Positions 5,920 to 12,711 are shown, counted from the first letter of the stretch. The stretch is DNA of 16,693 nt from Bacteroidales bacterium (GCA_016783865.1 JADHVS010000091.1:1-16693); one strand, 5' to 3'. Translations and numbers: made by a program. Notes: a model not told the origin generated them from the letters alone.

Positions 5920-7476
5920 TCATTTTATACTTAAAGATAATGCACCTTGACGAAACAGGAGTGTTCTCACTGCATAAAAATTATCCAATACCAGGATAAA
6001 TGGAAATTTGTATATTTTCGAAAAGTGTTTAAAAAGGCTTAAAATGAGCCGTTTTAGCATGGAAACAAAGTACAAACAGCACTTCTTGAGTGCCTGGATG
6101 AGTTTTCCGGCTCCTAGCACCGAAATACACCGACTTAAGTTGTATCCGATAAACATCAGTCCAACTTCTCCTAAAACATTCTGCTTTCCCCTGACAAGGG
6201 TGAATGTAAACCCTCGTTGTCGTTTGAGTGTTCCGAACATGTGTTCGGTGATCTGCTGTCGTTGCCTGTAATAGTCAGGATTTTGATGTACCCGTTTCGC
6301 ATTTTCTTCAACAGCCTCTGCATATTCACTCCGGTCAATATACCTTCCATTGGTTTTGCTTTGTGTGCACAAATTCCGGCTTTCACATGTTTTACATGCC
6401 GGGGTGTTATATCTTTTGAACCGGTATGCTCCGGATTTGCCCTTTCTTTTATCACTGTGATTGTGCCATGTATTATTGGTGGTCATTTGTTGTCCTTGAG
6501 GACAGATATACACATCTTTTTCAGGATCATAAGCGAAGGAGGTGATGGGATAAAGACCGATGTCTTTCGTTGCAGGTGCTTTGGGAGAAACATAGGGGGT
6601 TATTCCATTGTCTCGACACCTGCTTAATTCTGACCCGGTATGATACCCTTTATCGGCCAAAACATTCATTTTGTCCACTTCCAGAAGTTCTTTCGTTGTT
6701 ATGGCAATATCAGCTAATGCGCGTGTGTCATTTACACTTCCCGTATCGAATTCGGTCAGGAACTTATGTTTTGAATCGGATGAAGCCTGGACATTGTATC
6801 CCACATTTACAACATTACGATGTAATATTACTGCCCGCGAATCCGGATCTGTTATTGAAATTTGCTCTTCACCACTTTCTTCAAGCTCTTTGCTAATGCG
6901 GGTATATTTGTCATGTTTTTCTTTGCGTTCCTCTATTTTTTCCTGGATCTCTTTTTTGTCTCCCAGCTTATCAGCAGCATCAAGTATGGCCTCATACTCA
7001 CTTATCTGTGCATCAATATATGCAAGATGCTGTTTGAGTTTCTTTTCATTGAAATTGTTTTTCAGGGAATTACTCCCCCGGATTTTGAATGAATCAATGG
7101 CTACAGTTTCACCATCAATCAGGTTCCATTCTTTCAATAGGCATACAAACCTTCGAAAAACTTCCCGAAAGGCTTTAGAATGATCTTTACGGAAATTGGC
7201 AATGGTTTTATACTTCGGACGTAGTCCTTCCAACAGCCACATGGCTTCCATATTGGTTTGACCTTCTCGTTCAAGTTTTCTGCTTGTTCGTATGCCATAA
7301 CGATAACCATACAAATACAACTTCAATAAAATCGAGGGATGATAAGGGGGACGGCCCTCTTCCTGACATTCCACGTGGGAAAACCCGAAGCTTTTCAGAT
7401 CAATGGCATCCACAAATGCATCCACCACCCTTACAAAGGCATCATTGGCTATGTCCAGTAAGGGATTCCATAGCAC
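5920..7476 (-). CDS. IS1182-family transposase
   Basis: A DDE transposase of up to 518 residues. Order: an N-terminal DUF772-like segment (GRPPYHPSILLKLYLYGY about 41-58, then LRPKYKTIANFRKDH), catalytic Asp128 (VAIDSFKIRGSNS), catalytic Asp275 (NVLADKGYHTG), a cysteine cluster (CPQGQQ, then CKTCESRNLC, about 325-370) and catalytic Glu411 (QITEHMFGTLKRQRGF, followed by FTLVRGKQNVLGEVGLMFIGYNLSR). This order is typical of the IS1182 family. The start is uncertain: the frame begins at a GTG (7476), with stop codons in frame 15-21 bases further upstream. Family members usually carry roughly 20 more residues before the VRVVDAFVDAIDL segment, so the N-terminus may be truncated. A hydrophobic tail of about 50 residues follows the conserved end. 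The catalytic triad is intact. Confidence 0.92.
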   Translation of the reverse strand: MLWNPLLDIANDAFVRVVDAFVDAIDLKSFGFSHVECQEEGRPPYHPSILLKLYLYGYRYGIRTSRKLEREGQTNMEAMWLLEGLRPKYKTIANFRKDHSKAFREVFRRFVCLLKEWNLIDGETVAIDSFKIRGSNSLKNNFNEKKLKQHLAYIDAQISEYEAILDAADKLGDKKEIQEKIEERKEKHDKYTRISKELEESGEEQISITDPDSRAVILHRNVVNVGYNVQASSDSKHKFLTEFDTGSVNDTRALADIAITTKELLEVDKMNVLADKGYHTGSELSRCRDNGITPYVSPKAPATKDIGLYPITSFAYDPEKDVYICPQGQQMTTNNTWHNHSDKRKGKSGAYRFKRYNTPACKTCESRNLCTQSKTNGRYIDRSEYAEAVEENAKRVHQNPDYYRQRQQITEHMFGTLKRQRGFTFTLVRGKQNVLGEVGLMFIGYNLSRCISVLGAGKLIQALKKCCLYFVSMLKRLILSLFKHFSKIYKFPFILVLDNFYAVRTLLFRQGALSLSIK

Positions 7477-7655
7477 ATCTGTTTCATTTTATTTCTAATT
7501 TTTATTACTTGTATTTACTTTCAATTTACTACATAAACCCTTATTGGGTATAGCCTTTGGCTGTAAGGCAAATTAAGATACGATGAGTTATAAAGGGGGT
7601 ACAAAAAAGAAACGCATCATTTCTGATGCGTCGAACTAAAGATGCTATCTTTAGT
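5929..7655 (-). mobile_element. IS1182-family insertion sequence, boundaries approximate
   Basis: The plus-strand left end ACTTAAAGATAATGCACC (from 5929) resembles the minus-strand right end ACTAAAGATAGCATC (from 7655), suggesting imperfect terminal inverted repeats. If so, the last transposase codons lie in the left terminus. I see no target-site duplication. The likeness is partly confounded because the right end is itself a short palindrome (7636-7654). The flanks look like the two halves of one attC-like site: GTTACGC at 7666 on one side and GTTGTGTGGC (minus) at 5901 on the other. Confidence 0.45.
7612..7654. repeat. Two adjacent short hairpins
   Basis: ACGCATCA/TGATGCGT (7612-7619 and 7624-7631, loop TTTC) is followed after 4 bases by CTAAAGAT/ATCTTTAG (7636-7643 and 7647-7654, loop GCT). 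Both stems are perfect 8-mers. They lie upstream of the transposase and before the NYN gene, at or near the IS right end. They could shield the transposase from outside transcription, act as subterminal transposase signals, or belong to the interrupted attC-like site. Confidence 0.7.
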
Positions 7656-7705
7656 GCTGTTTATGTTACGCAAATATAACAACAAATATCATTCCAGTCA
7701 AGTTA

Positions 7706-8317
7706 ATGGAAAGAACAATATTTTATATTGATGGTTTTAACCTTTATTTTGGAATAGTAGCCAGTGGATGGACAAACCTAAAATGGCTGGATGTTAACCA
7801 ATTAGCAATCAACCTATCAAAATCTAATCAACAAATTATTAATGTTAATTACTTCACCTCAAGAGTTCGAAATTCACCGGATAAAGAAAAAAGACAAAAC
7901 ACATATATTGAGGCACTGGAAACTCATTCAAATGTACATATATACTACGGCAGATATCAACCAAACATAATACAATGTTACAGATGCGGTCACTCTTACT
8001 CCTCCCCTAATGAAAAAATGACTGATGTAAATATTGCGGTTAGAATGCTGATGGATGCCTTTCAAAACAAATTTGATACAGCAGTACTTATATCTGGAGA
8101 TAGTGACCTTATACCACCAATAATTGAAATAAAAAGGAACTTTACTAATAAGAAAGTTATAATTGCTTTCCCACCTAAACGACATAATATCAGTTTGGCA
8201 AATATTGCAAATGGTAGCTTTATTATTGGAAGAAAAAAATTAAAGGATAGTCAACTACCTGATAAAATAATAAAATCAAGTGGTTATGTTCTATCAAGGC
8301 CCAATGAATGGAAATAA
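7706..8317 (+). CDS. NYN (LabA/DUF88-type) PIN-like nuclease domain protein
   Basis: A 203-residue protein that is essentially one NYN domain, a PIN-like metal-dependent RNase fold. It begins MERTIFYIDGFNLYFG with the first metal-ligand Asp9. A CxxC pair (Cys91, Cys94, in QCYRCGHSY) sits at the usual zinc-knuckle position, but no second pair is visible. Asp107 (KMTDVNIAVRML) and Asp132/Asp134 (LISGDSDLIPP) complete the acidic site, and the closing segment VIIAFPPKRHNISLANIANG is typical. Family members are predicted RNases, and the cellular target is unknown. It is the only cassette-region gene on the plus strand, apparently reversed relative to the others. Near-direct repeats (AAATATAACAAC at 7672 and AAATAACAAC at 8312) flank it. 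AT-rich, like the rest of the island. Confidence 0.9.
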   Translation: MERTIFYIDGFNLYFGIVASGWTNLKWLDVNQLAINLSKSNQQIINVNYFTSRVRNSPDKEKRQNTYIEALETHSNVHIYYGRYQPNIIQCYRCGHSYSSPNEKMTDVNIAVRMLMDAFQNKFDTAVLISGDSDLIPPIIEIKRNFTNKKVIIAFPPKRHNISLANIANGSFIIGRKKLKDSQLPDKIIKSSGYVLSRPNEWK

Positions 8318-8318
8318 C

Positions 8319-8467
8319 AACCATTTTGCCCTACAGCCAAAATGCTGTATATGTCACAGCCGCTCCAAGCAAATTTTTTCTCCGGAAAAAAATGAAAATT
8401 TTAAGTAAATTTATTTTACCAAGTTAGCTTTATGCGGCTGCGCCTCATACAGCTGCCCGTTATGCGT
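8319..8467 (-). repeat. attC-like recombination site D (between NYN and membrane-protein genes)
   Basis: On the minus strand the site begins with R''-like ACGCATAACG (8467-8458), followed by an arm whose plus-strand copy is GCGGCTGCGCCTCATACAGC (8434-8453). Its partner is GCTGTATATGTCACAGCCGC (8344-8363). The two 20-base arms pair as 7 bp, a symmetric 6-base internal loop, then 7 bp. Between this and the R'-like GTT (8321-8319) lies a small extra hairpin CATTTTG/CAAAATG (8322-8328, 8338-8344). The size, about 150 bp, and the R-spacer-L order fit a large attC. Confidence 0.55.
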
Positions 8468-8538
8468 TCGTGTTTATTACAAATTTTATAATACTTTGGG
8501 TATTTGTCATTATTTATTTAGTAAAACACCATGACTCC

Positions 8539-8940
8539 TCATTCACCTTGATCGATATTTTCTTCTTTTGTGCGGTGTAATTTGCTTAACCTCCAACAAA
8601 TTAGAAATAGTATTGCTGTTATTGGAAAAAGATACATCATCGGCTTTGTCATCGCATCAGGATTCAAAATACCAACTCCAATAAACCCAACTAGAGAGAT
8701 CATTGCCCCAATTAATTCCCACTTCCAGGCAAGACCAAGCCCTACGATTATAAGGACCCCCAATAAAATAAGAGCAATTTGGTTTGGTTCTGGCTCTGCA
8801 TTTGGATTGTGTTGTTCAGGAAAAAAGATGTACATAATCGCAAAAGACAATGTGAGTAGTATAAGTATAAGACCTGAAATTCGAGCAGTCATTCTTAAAA
8901 CTCTGGTTGTTTTGCTTTCTAAAGATGTTTTGTTTTTCAT
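8539..8940 (-). CDS. Four-helix membrane protein of unknown function (cassette-borne)
   Basis: A 133-residue protein starting at ATG 8940, with a basic N-terminus (KNKTSLESKTTRVLRMTAR) and four hydrophobic segments at about 20-40, 53-71, 74-91 and 100-117, then a charged tail (RTKEENIDQGE). The first loop (PEQHNPNAEPEPNQ) is proline- and asparagine-rich and probably exposed. I recognise no catalytic motif and cannot name a family. The gene is enclosed by the 10-bp inverted repeats CGTTATGCGT (8458-8467) and ACGCATAACG (8990-8999), and has the same orientation as the glycosyltransferase and toxin-antitoxin units. It therefore behaves as a cassette gene with about 50 bases between boundary and ATG. 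Confidence 0.75.
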   Translation of the reverse strand: MKNKTSLESKTTRVLRMTARISGLILILLTLSFAIMYIFFPEQHNPNAEPEPNQIALILLGVLIIVGLGLAWKWELIGAMISLVGFIGVGILNPDAMTKPMMYLFPITAILFLICWRLSKLHRTKEENIDQGE

Positions 8941-8989
8941 AACATTTTGTCTTTAATTAAGTGTTGCCTATATATTTAATTCACACATG

Positions 8990-9020
8990 ACGCATAACGC
9001 GGCGCTAAACGAAGTTCCGC
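8990..9020 (-). repeat. attC/attI-like half site C at the integrase end of the array
   Basis: The plus strand shows ACGCATAACG (8990-8999) followed by GCGCTAAACGAAGTTCCGC (9002-9020). The second block equals the core of site A (4883-4901) in 18 of 19 positions. On the minus strand this reads L'-then-R' (GTTATGCGT), opening the membrane-protein cassette. I cannot find a complementary L''/R'' half on the integrase side, so it may be a truncated attC or a primary attachment site. A short GCGAGC-TT-GCTCGC palindrome (9038-9051) follows. Confidence 0.5.
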
Positions 9021-9074
9021 ACTGAGGGCGAAGGCTGGCGAGCTTGCTCGCACAGACTGTAAAGTCCGAATGTG

Positions 9075-9142
9075 TATATGTAAAGTTACATATATTTCAA
9101 TTATGTCGGCTAGCTTGAATTACATATATATATGTTAATTCA
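9075..9142. repeat. Two AT-rich inverted repeats downstream of the integrase
   Basis: TATATGTAA-AG-TTACATATA (9075-9094) is a perfect 9-bp repeat. The palindrome at 9116-9142 has arms TGAATTACATATA and TATATGTTAATTCA that match except for one extra base. They lie between the array and the 3' end of the recombinase gene. Tyrosine recombinases bind such arm pairs, so either could be a core attachment site; they could also be simple AT-rich palindromes or a terminator region. Confidence 0.45.
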
Positions 9143-9164
9143 GAATGTATATGTATGTTTTTTC

Positions 9165-10173
9165 TTAATCATTAAAAATATCGTCAAACGGATTACGGAA
9201 ACGTGTAAAATCAGTTTGCGACACATGTGTGTATCGCTCTGTTGTCTTTGAACTGCTGTGACCTAGCCATTCCTGAATGTACCTTAAATCTGTCCCCTGC
9301 TCTAAATGATGCGTTGCGAAACTGTGCCGCAGTATGTGGGGATAAATATTCTTTGTTATCCCCGCCCTCTTTCCTGACTGCTTCACTACATTTACAATGC
9401 TCTCTGCACTGTACTGACCACCCCTCTGACCTGTATTCTTTATAGTATTCCCTTAATATGATTAATGTACCTCCTGCCAGCTGGACATAACGGTCTTTGT
9501 TACCCTTTGCCCCCCTGATCTTTACCAACATTCGACTTGAATCAATATCCGTCAACCGTAAATGAATAACCTCGCTTCTCCTTAGCCCACAGGAATACAT
9601 AATAACGAGCAGACATTTGTGCTTCAGATTTTTGGTATTGTTTACCATGGATGCAATCTCCTGTTTACTAAGAACATCAGGTAATTTTAATTCCTTTCGA
9701 GGCCTTTCTATCCTATAATACTGCTTCTCACGGCCAAGTACTTTTTCATAATAGAACTTGATGGCATTGATCCGCTGGTTCTGAACACTGGGAGATATGT
9801 CTCTGTCCCTGATCGTACTATCACTGTACCTCTTTTGCTCAAGCATTTCAAGATAACCATCTGGTAGAGTAGTTTCTTTAAATTTGTTGGACCTTTTCTT
9901 TCCGGATTCACACTGGTTTTTTGCATCTCCTCTGATTGTTTTCAGTGCTGAATAATCAATAAAGGCTTGAGGTTGAAGATTGTCAAATGCTACGGAAAGT
10001 TTGAATTTATCAGCAGGTATGTACCAGCAATTCATTTTGTTACTCCAATTTGCCCCTGCTAAATTCCTTATAATTTACGTAATTGAGGCATTGGATTCAA
10101 AAAGAACTGCAACTACTTCAATGCCGTTAAAATCTCTTAATTCAAATAGTATGACTGGTTTTGCAGACAATTT
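9165..10173 (-). pseudogene. Tyrosine recombinase (XerC/D-like, Bacteroidota type), decayed
   Basis: Readable homology runs from about 10170 (KPVILFELRDFNGIEVVAVLF, an arm-binding-like N-terminus) to the stop at 9165. Three lesions are visible. A TAA at 10077-10075 interrupts the N-terminal domain, and IIRNLAGANWS with the typical WYIP segment continues after it. The core-binding domain jumps from RYSDSTIR directly to DRDISPSVQNQRINAIKFYYEKV near 9805, lacking roughly 35 residues by comparison with remembered relatives. Near 9420 the frame shifts between KEYRSEG and [21 protein letters not shown], with about eight residues missing. Catalytic residues remain across both frames: Arg in CGLRRSEV, Lys in [32 protein letters not shown]. 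The extra domain of integron integrases between the two catalytic halves is absent. No single intact product is possible; an ATG at 10035 opens the longest fragment. Confidence 0.88.
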
Positions 10174-10430
10174 CTACTAGTAATTGGAATATTTTAAGTA
10201 AGATTTAATTTGATTTTCAACCTGCCACCATCCGGTTAATACATGAAATTTCTTGCTGTACAGACAGTATTATGGTAATGGCCACAGATAAATCAAACTC
10301 ATCAACTTTTTACCATTAATGACAAATACGCCGATTTATCGGTAATATCTAAAAGAAAATGTTCCGGTGAACCCTCCGGGGTAAGATTTTTATCCAGATA
10401 GCCAAATTACAGGTCACATAAGGCATTCAA
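10174..10430. other. Gap between recombinase remnant and purS
   Basis: No gene-like frame, strong hairpin or cassette boundary box is visible here. The sequence shifts from AT-rich island composition to a more balanced one before the heptamer repeat, so the right edge of the accessory region probably lies within it. Confidence 0.4.
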
Positions 10431-10433
10431 TCC

Positions 10434-10468
10434 CTACAGTCTACTGCCTACTGACTACTGACTACTTC
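10434..10468. repeat. Period-7 tandem repeat, five units (CTACTGA type), overlapping the purS stop
   Basis: CTACAGT, CTACTGC, CTACTGA, CTACTGA and CTACTTC follow each other in exact 7-base steps. The purS stop codon (TAG on the minus strand, 10450-10448) lies in the third unit, so the repeat encodes the last residues of PurS. Confidence 0.9.
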
Positions 10469-10711
10469 TTTCAATTCATAGTCGTATCCCTCGATGATCG
10501 GGTTGGTGAGGATCTTGTTGCATGCCTCATTGACCCGCTCCATGGCATTCTCTTCTGAATTCGCCTCAATCTCCAGGGTGATGTGCTTACCCACCCTTAC
10601 ATTGGATACCTCATTGAAACCGATCTTGTGCATGCTGTTGGTAACAGCCTTTCCCTGCGGATCGAGCAATGCTTTGAGGGGCATAATGTTTATTTCGGCA
10701 GTAAATTTCAT
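10448..10711 (-). CDS. purS: Phosphoribosylformylglycinamidine synthase subunit PurS
   Basis: A small protein of 87 residues matching PurS: MKFTAEINIMPLKALLDPQGKAV at the start, then IGFNEVSNVRVGKHITLEIEA and a closing CNKILTNPIIEGYDYEL. PurS dimers bridge the amidotransferase PurQ and the small-type PurL in the fourth step of purine synthesis, converting FGAR to FGAM. Its presence implies that this organism uses the split PurS/PurQ/PurL enzyme or a remnant of it. No other pur gene is in view. The ATG overlaps the pssA stop by 4 nt, so it is translated from the same message as pssA. The last residues (VVSSQ) are written by the period-7 repeat and are probably not part of the ancestral protein. 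Confidence 0.93.
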   Translation of the reverse strand: MKFTAEINIMPLKALLDPQGKAVTNSMHKIGFNEVSNVRVGKHITLEIEANSEENAMERVNEACNKILTNPIIEGYDYELKEVVSSQ

Positions 10712-11466
10712 TGTTCTGTATGTTTAGGTATAATATTATCGATGATTGAGACGATCACATAAAACAGGATAATCAGCGAAACTGCAAATTTCCCGAAAAT
10801 AATTAATAAAACAATTGATCCGGCAAGTAACAAATATTGCATGATGTGGGTGCCGAAGCTCAAATCTTTCATCTTCAGAGAAATAAATGATACCCTGCTG
10901 ATCATTAAAAACCCTGTGATACATAGTATGGCCAGGATCACATAAGAGTTCAGGAGAAATCCAGACATCATTTGCCATTCCGGATCGAGAAGATAAAAAC
11001 ACATCCCGGCAAAGAGTAAACCGGAAGCCGGAGTGGGCATCCCTTTAAACTTTTTATTGTATTCACCGGTAGTAAAATCAGCCAGACGGAGAGCAGCAGA
11101 CACAAGAATTATTACAGGGGAGAAAAGCAATACCTTCTGTCCAACCGTTGCGCTGTAAATATCAAAATCAGGTATGACCTGGGCAAAAGACAATTCAATA
11201 ATCCTGAAAGCGATAACCGCCGGGGCCACTCCAAAAGTGACAATATCAGCCAGTGAATCCAGGATTTTACCAGTGTCCGACCGTGCATTCAATAACCGGG
11301 CAGCCAACCCGTCCAGGAAATCAAACAAGGCACCCACCAGGATCATCAGCGCAGCCGCCTCAAGGTTTTTATAGAACAGGAATACAATACTTAAAAATCC
11401 TGAGCATAAATTAATCAGCGTTAAGATATTAGGTATATGTTGATACCATTTGACGGGCTTGTTCAT
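10708..11466 (-). CDS. pssA: CDP-diacylglycerol-serine O-phosphatidyltransferase
   Basis: An integral membrane enzyme of 252 residues that makes phosphatidylserine from CDP-diacylglycerol and serine, the precursor of phosphatidylethanolamine. The CDP-alcohol phosphotransferase signature DG-x2-AR-x8-G-x3-D-x3-D is complete: Asp52-Gly53, Ala56-Arg57, Gly66, Asp70, Asp74. The N-terminal PNILTLINLCSGFLSI and the central LRLADFTTGEYNKKFKGMPTPASGL mark the PssA class rather than PgsA. About seven or eight hydrophobic helices are visible. It begins at ATG 11466 and is the first gene of a two-gene transcript with purS. A phosphatidylserine decarboxylase gene is not in the window. Confidence 0.95.
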   Translation of the reverse strand: MNKPVKWYQHIPNILTLINLCSGFLSIVFLFYKNLEAAALMILVGALFDFLDGLAARLLNARSDTGKILDSLADIVTFGVAPAVIAFRIIELSFAQVIPDFDIYSATVGQKVLLFSPVIILVSAALRLADFTTGEYNKKFKGMPTPASGLLFAGMCFYLLDPEWQMMSGFLLNSYVILAILCITGFLMISRVSFISLKMKDLSFGTHIMQYLLLAGSIVLLIIFGKFAVSLIILFYVIVSIIDNIIPKHTEQ

Positions 11467-11528
11467 AGGATTAATCAGGTCTTTTCAACAATAAATATAG
11501 ATATTTGTCTGTTAATTACGATTAAGAA

Positions 11529-11556
11529 AGTTACGAGTTACTAGTTACGAGTTGCC
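11529..11556. repeat. Period-7 tandem repeat, four units (AGTTACG type), ending 4 bases before an ATG
   Basis: AGTTACG, AGTTACT, AGTTACG and AGTTGCC run in exact 7-base steps. The array occupies the place where a ribosome-binding site of the PorV/PorQ-like gene would be, between it and the divergent pssA. Confidence 0.85.
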
Positions 11557-11560
11557 AGGT

Positions 11561-12664
11561 ATGCATTCCCCGAAGTTTCATAAATGGCTTAGAAGTTTGA
11601 TTGCATTTGCTCTGGTTGCCGGCTCATTGTCGGCGCAGGTACCGAAATACAGCAATGAATTCCTGTCTATCGGGATTGGAGCAAGGGCGCTGGGCATGGC
11701 CAACAGTGTTACTGCTTCAGTAGGCGATGTAACCGCAGGCTACTGGAATCCATCCGGATTGAATAATCTGGCAAGCAACGCAGAACTGGGATTAATGCAT
11801 GCTGAATATTTTGCCGGGATTGCAAAATTCGATTATGGTGGATTTGCCCTTCGCATCGATGAAAACAGCGTGGCTGGACTGTCTGTGATCCGTTTTGGCG
11901 TCGACGATATTCCTAATACCCTTGAGTTGATCGATAGTGATGGAAACATCAGGTATGACAGAATCAGCAAGTTCTCAGCAGCAGATTATGGATTTCTGTT
12001 CTCCTATGCCAGGAAGTCGACCATCGAAGGCTTTCAATATGGGGGAAATGTTAAGGTGATCTACCGTAAGATAGGTGACTTTGCCAATGCCTATGGTTTC
12101 GGATTTGATGTGGGTGCCCGGTATACCATGGGAAAATGGCAATTTGGAGCCACCGGCAGGGACATCACTTCAACATTCAATGCCTGGAGCTTCAATACGT
12201 CTGAACTGGAAGAGGTATTTGCCTTAACGGGAAATGAATTGCCTGAAAATTCCCTCGAGCTAACCATGCCCAGGATAATCATTGGTGCAGCCCGGAAATT
12301 CGAGGTGATTGATAAATTCGGCATCCTTGCGGCAATGGATGCCGATATCACTTTTGACGGTAAAAGACACACACTGGTGAGAACACCAGTTTTCAGCATA
12401 GATCCGCACCTTGGAGTTGAACTGGATTATAACCAGGTGATATTTCTGAGATTGGGCATGGGAAATGTTCAGATCATCCCCGAGATTGATAAAAGCAAAT
12501 CATTTGATTTTCAACCCACACTTGGTGTAGGGATAAAACTGAAAAACTTCTTACTTGATTACGCCCTCACAGATATTGGTGATCAATCCATCGCATTATA
12601 CTCAAATGTCTTCTCGCTTAGGTATACCCTAAATAACCGTTGGTTTCAACCCTCCAATAACTGA
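11561..12664 (+). CDS. PorV/PorQ-family outer-membrane protein
   Basis: A 367-residue secreted protein with a signal peptide (basic start HSPKFHKWLR, hydrophobic core LIAFALVAG, cleavage after SLSA). The mature part opens with the family signature NEFLSIGIGARALGMANSVTASVGDVTAGYWNPSGL, followed by LMHAEYFAGIAKFDYGGFAL and VIRFGVDDIPNT. It ends in alternating beta strands and an aromatic segment near the C-terminus, as in a beta-barrel. PorV and PorQ are outer-membrane components of type IX secretion in Bacteroidota. This sequence fits the paralogue group sometimes labelled PorV2, which is not necessarily part of the machine. The ATG at 11561 is preferred over an in-frame TTG at 11552, which lies inside the heptamer repeat. 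Confidence 0.85.
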   Translation: MHSPKFHKWLRSLIAFALVAGSLSAQVPKYSNEFLSIGIGARALGMANSVTASVGDVTAGYWNPSGLNNLASNAELGLMHAEYFAGIAKFDYGGFALRIDENSVAGLSVIRFGVDDIPNTLELIDSDGNIRYDRISKFSAADYGFLFSYARKSTIEGFQYGGNVKVIYRKIGDFANAYGFGFDVGARYTMGKWQFGATGRDITSTFNAWSFNTSELEEVFALTGNELPENSLELTMPRIIIGAARKFEVIDKFGILAAMDADITFDGKRHTLVRTPVFSIDPHLGVELDYNQVIFLRLGMGNVQIIPEIDKSKSFDFQPTLGVGIKLKNFLLDYALTDIGDQSIALYSNVFSLRYTLNNRWFQPSNN

Positions 12665-12711
12665 TCCACTAAAAATCACAGCATTTTATCGTATAATAGT
12701 CCTGAAATTTT

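Noticed and set aside
5873..5923. A longer glycosyltransferase starting at ATG 5923.
   Set aside because: The added 17 residues are encoded by the cassette-end repeat and precede the classical first strand MLSICIPIYN.
6008..7183. Several plus-strand open frames inside the transposase interval.
   Set aside because: They are antisense shadows of the transposase gene with no recognisable protein features.
7706..8317. The NYN gene as part of a defence system.
   Set aside because: A lone NYN domain with no recognisable defence partner nearby does not support this; neighbours are unrelated cassette genes.
4100..9165. A CRISPR array or phage genome.
   Set aside because: The repeats are few, irregularly spaced and separated by whole genes; no structural phage genes or Cas proteins are present.
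9165..10035. Calling the recombinase a bona fide integron integrase (IntI).
   Set aside because: The catalytic half has no IntI-specific insert before the HxxRH segment; even allowing for the deletion, the visible sequence follows the ordinary Bacteroidota XerC/D-like pattern.
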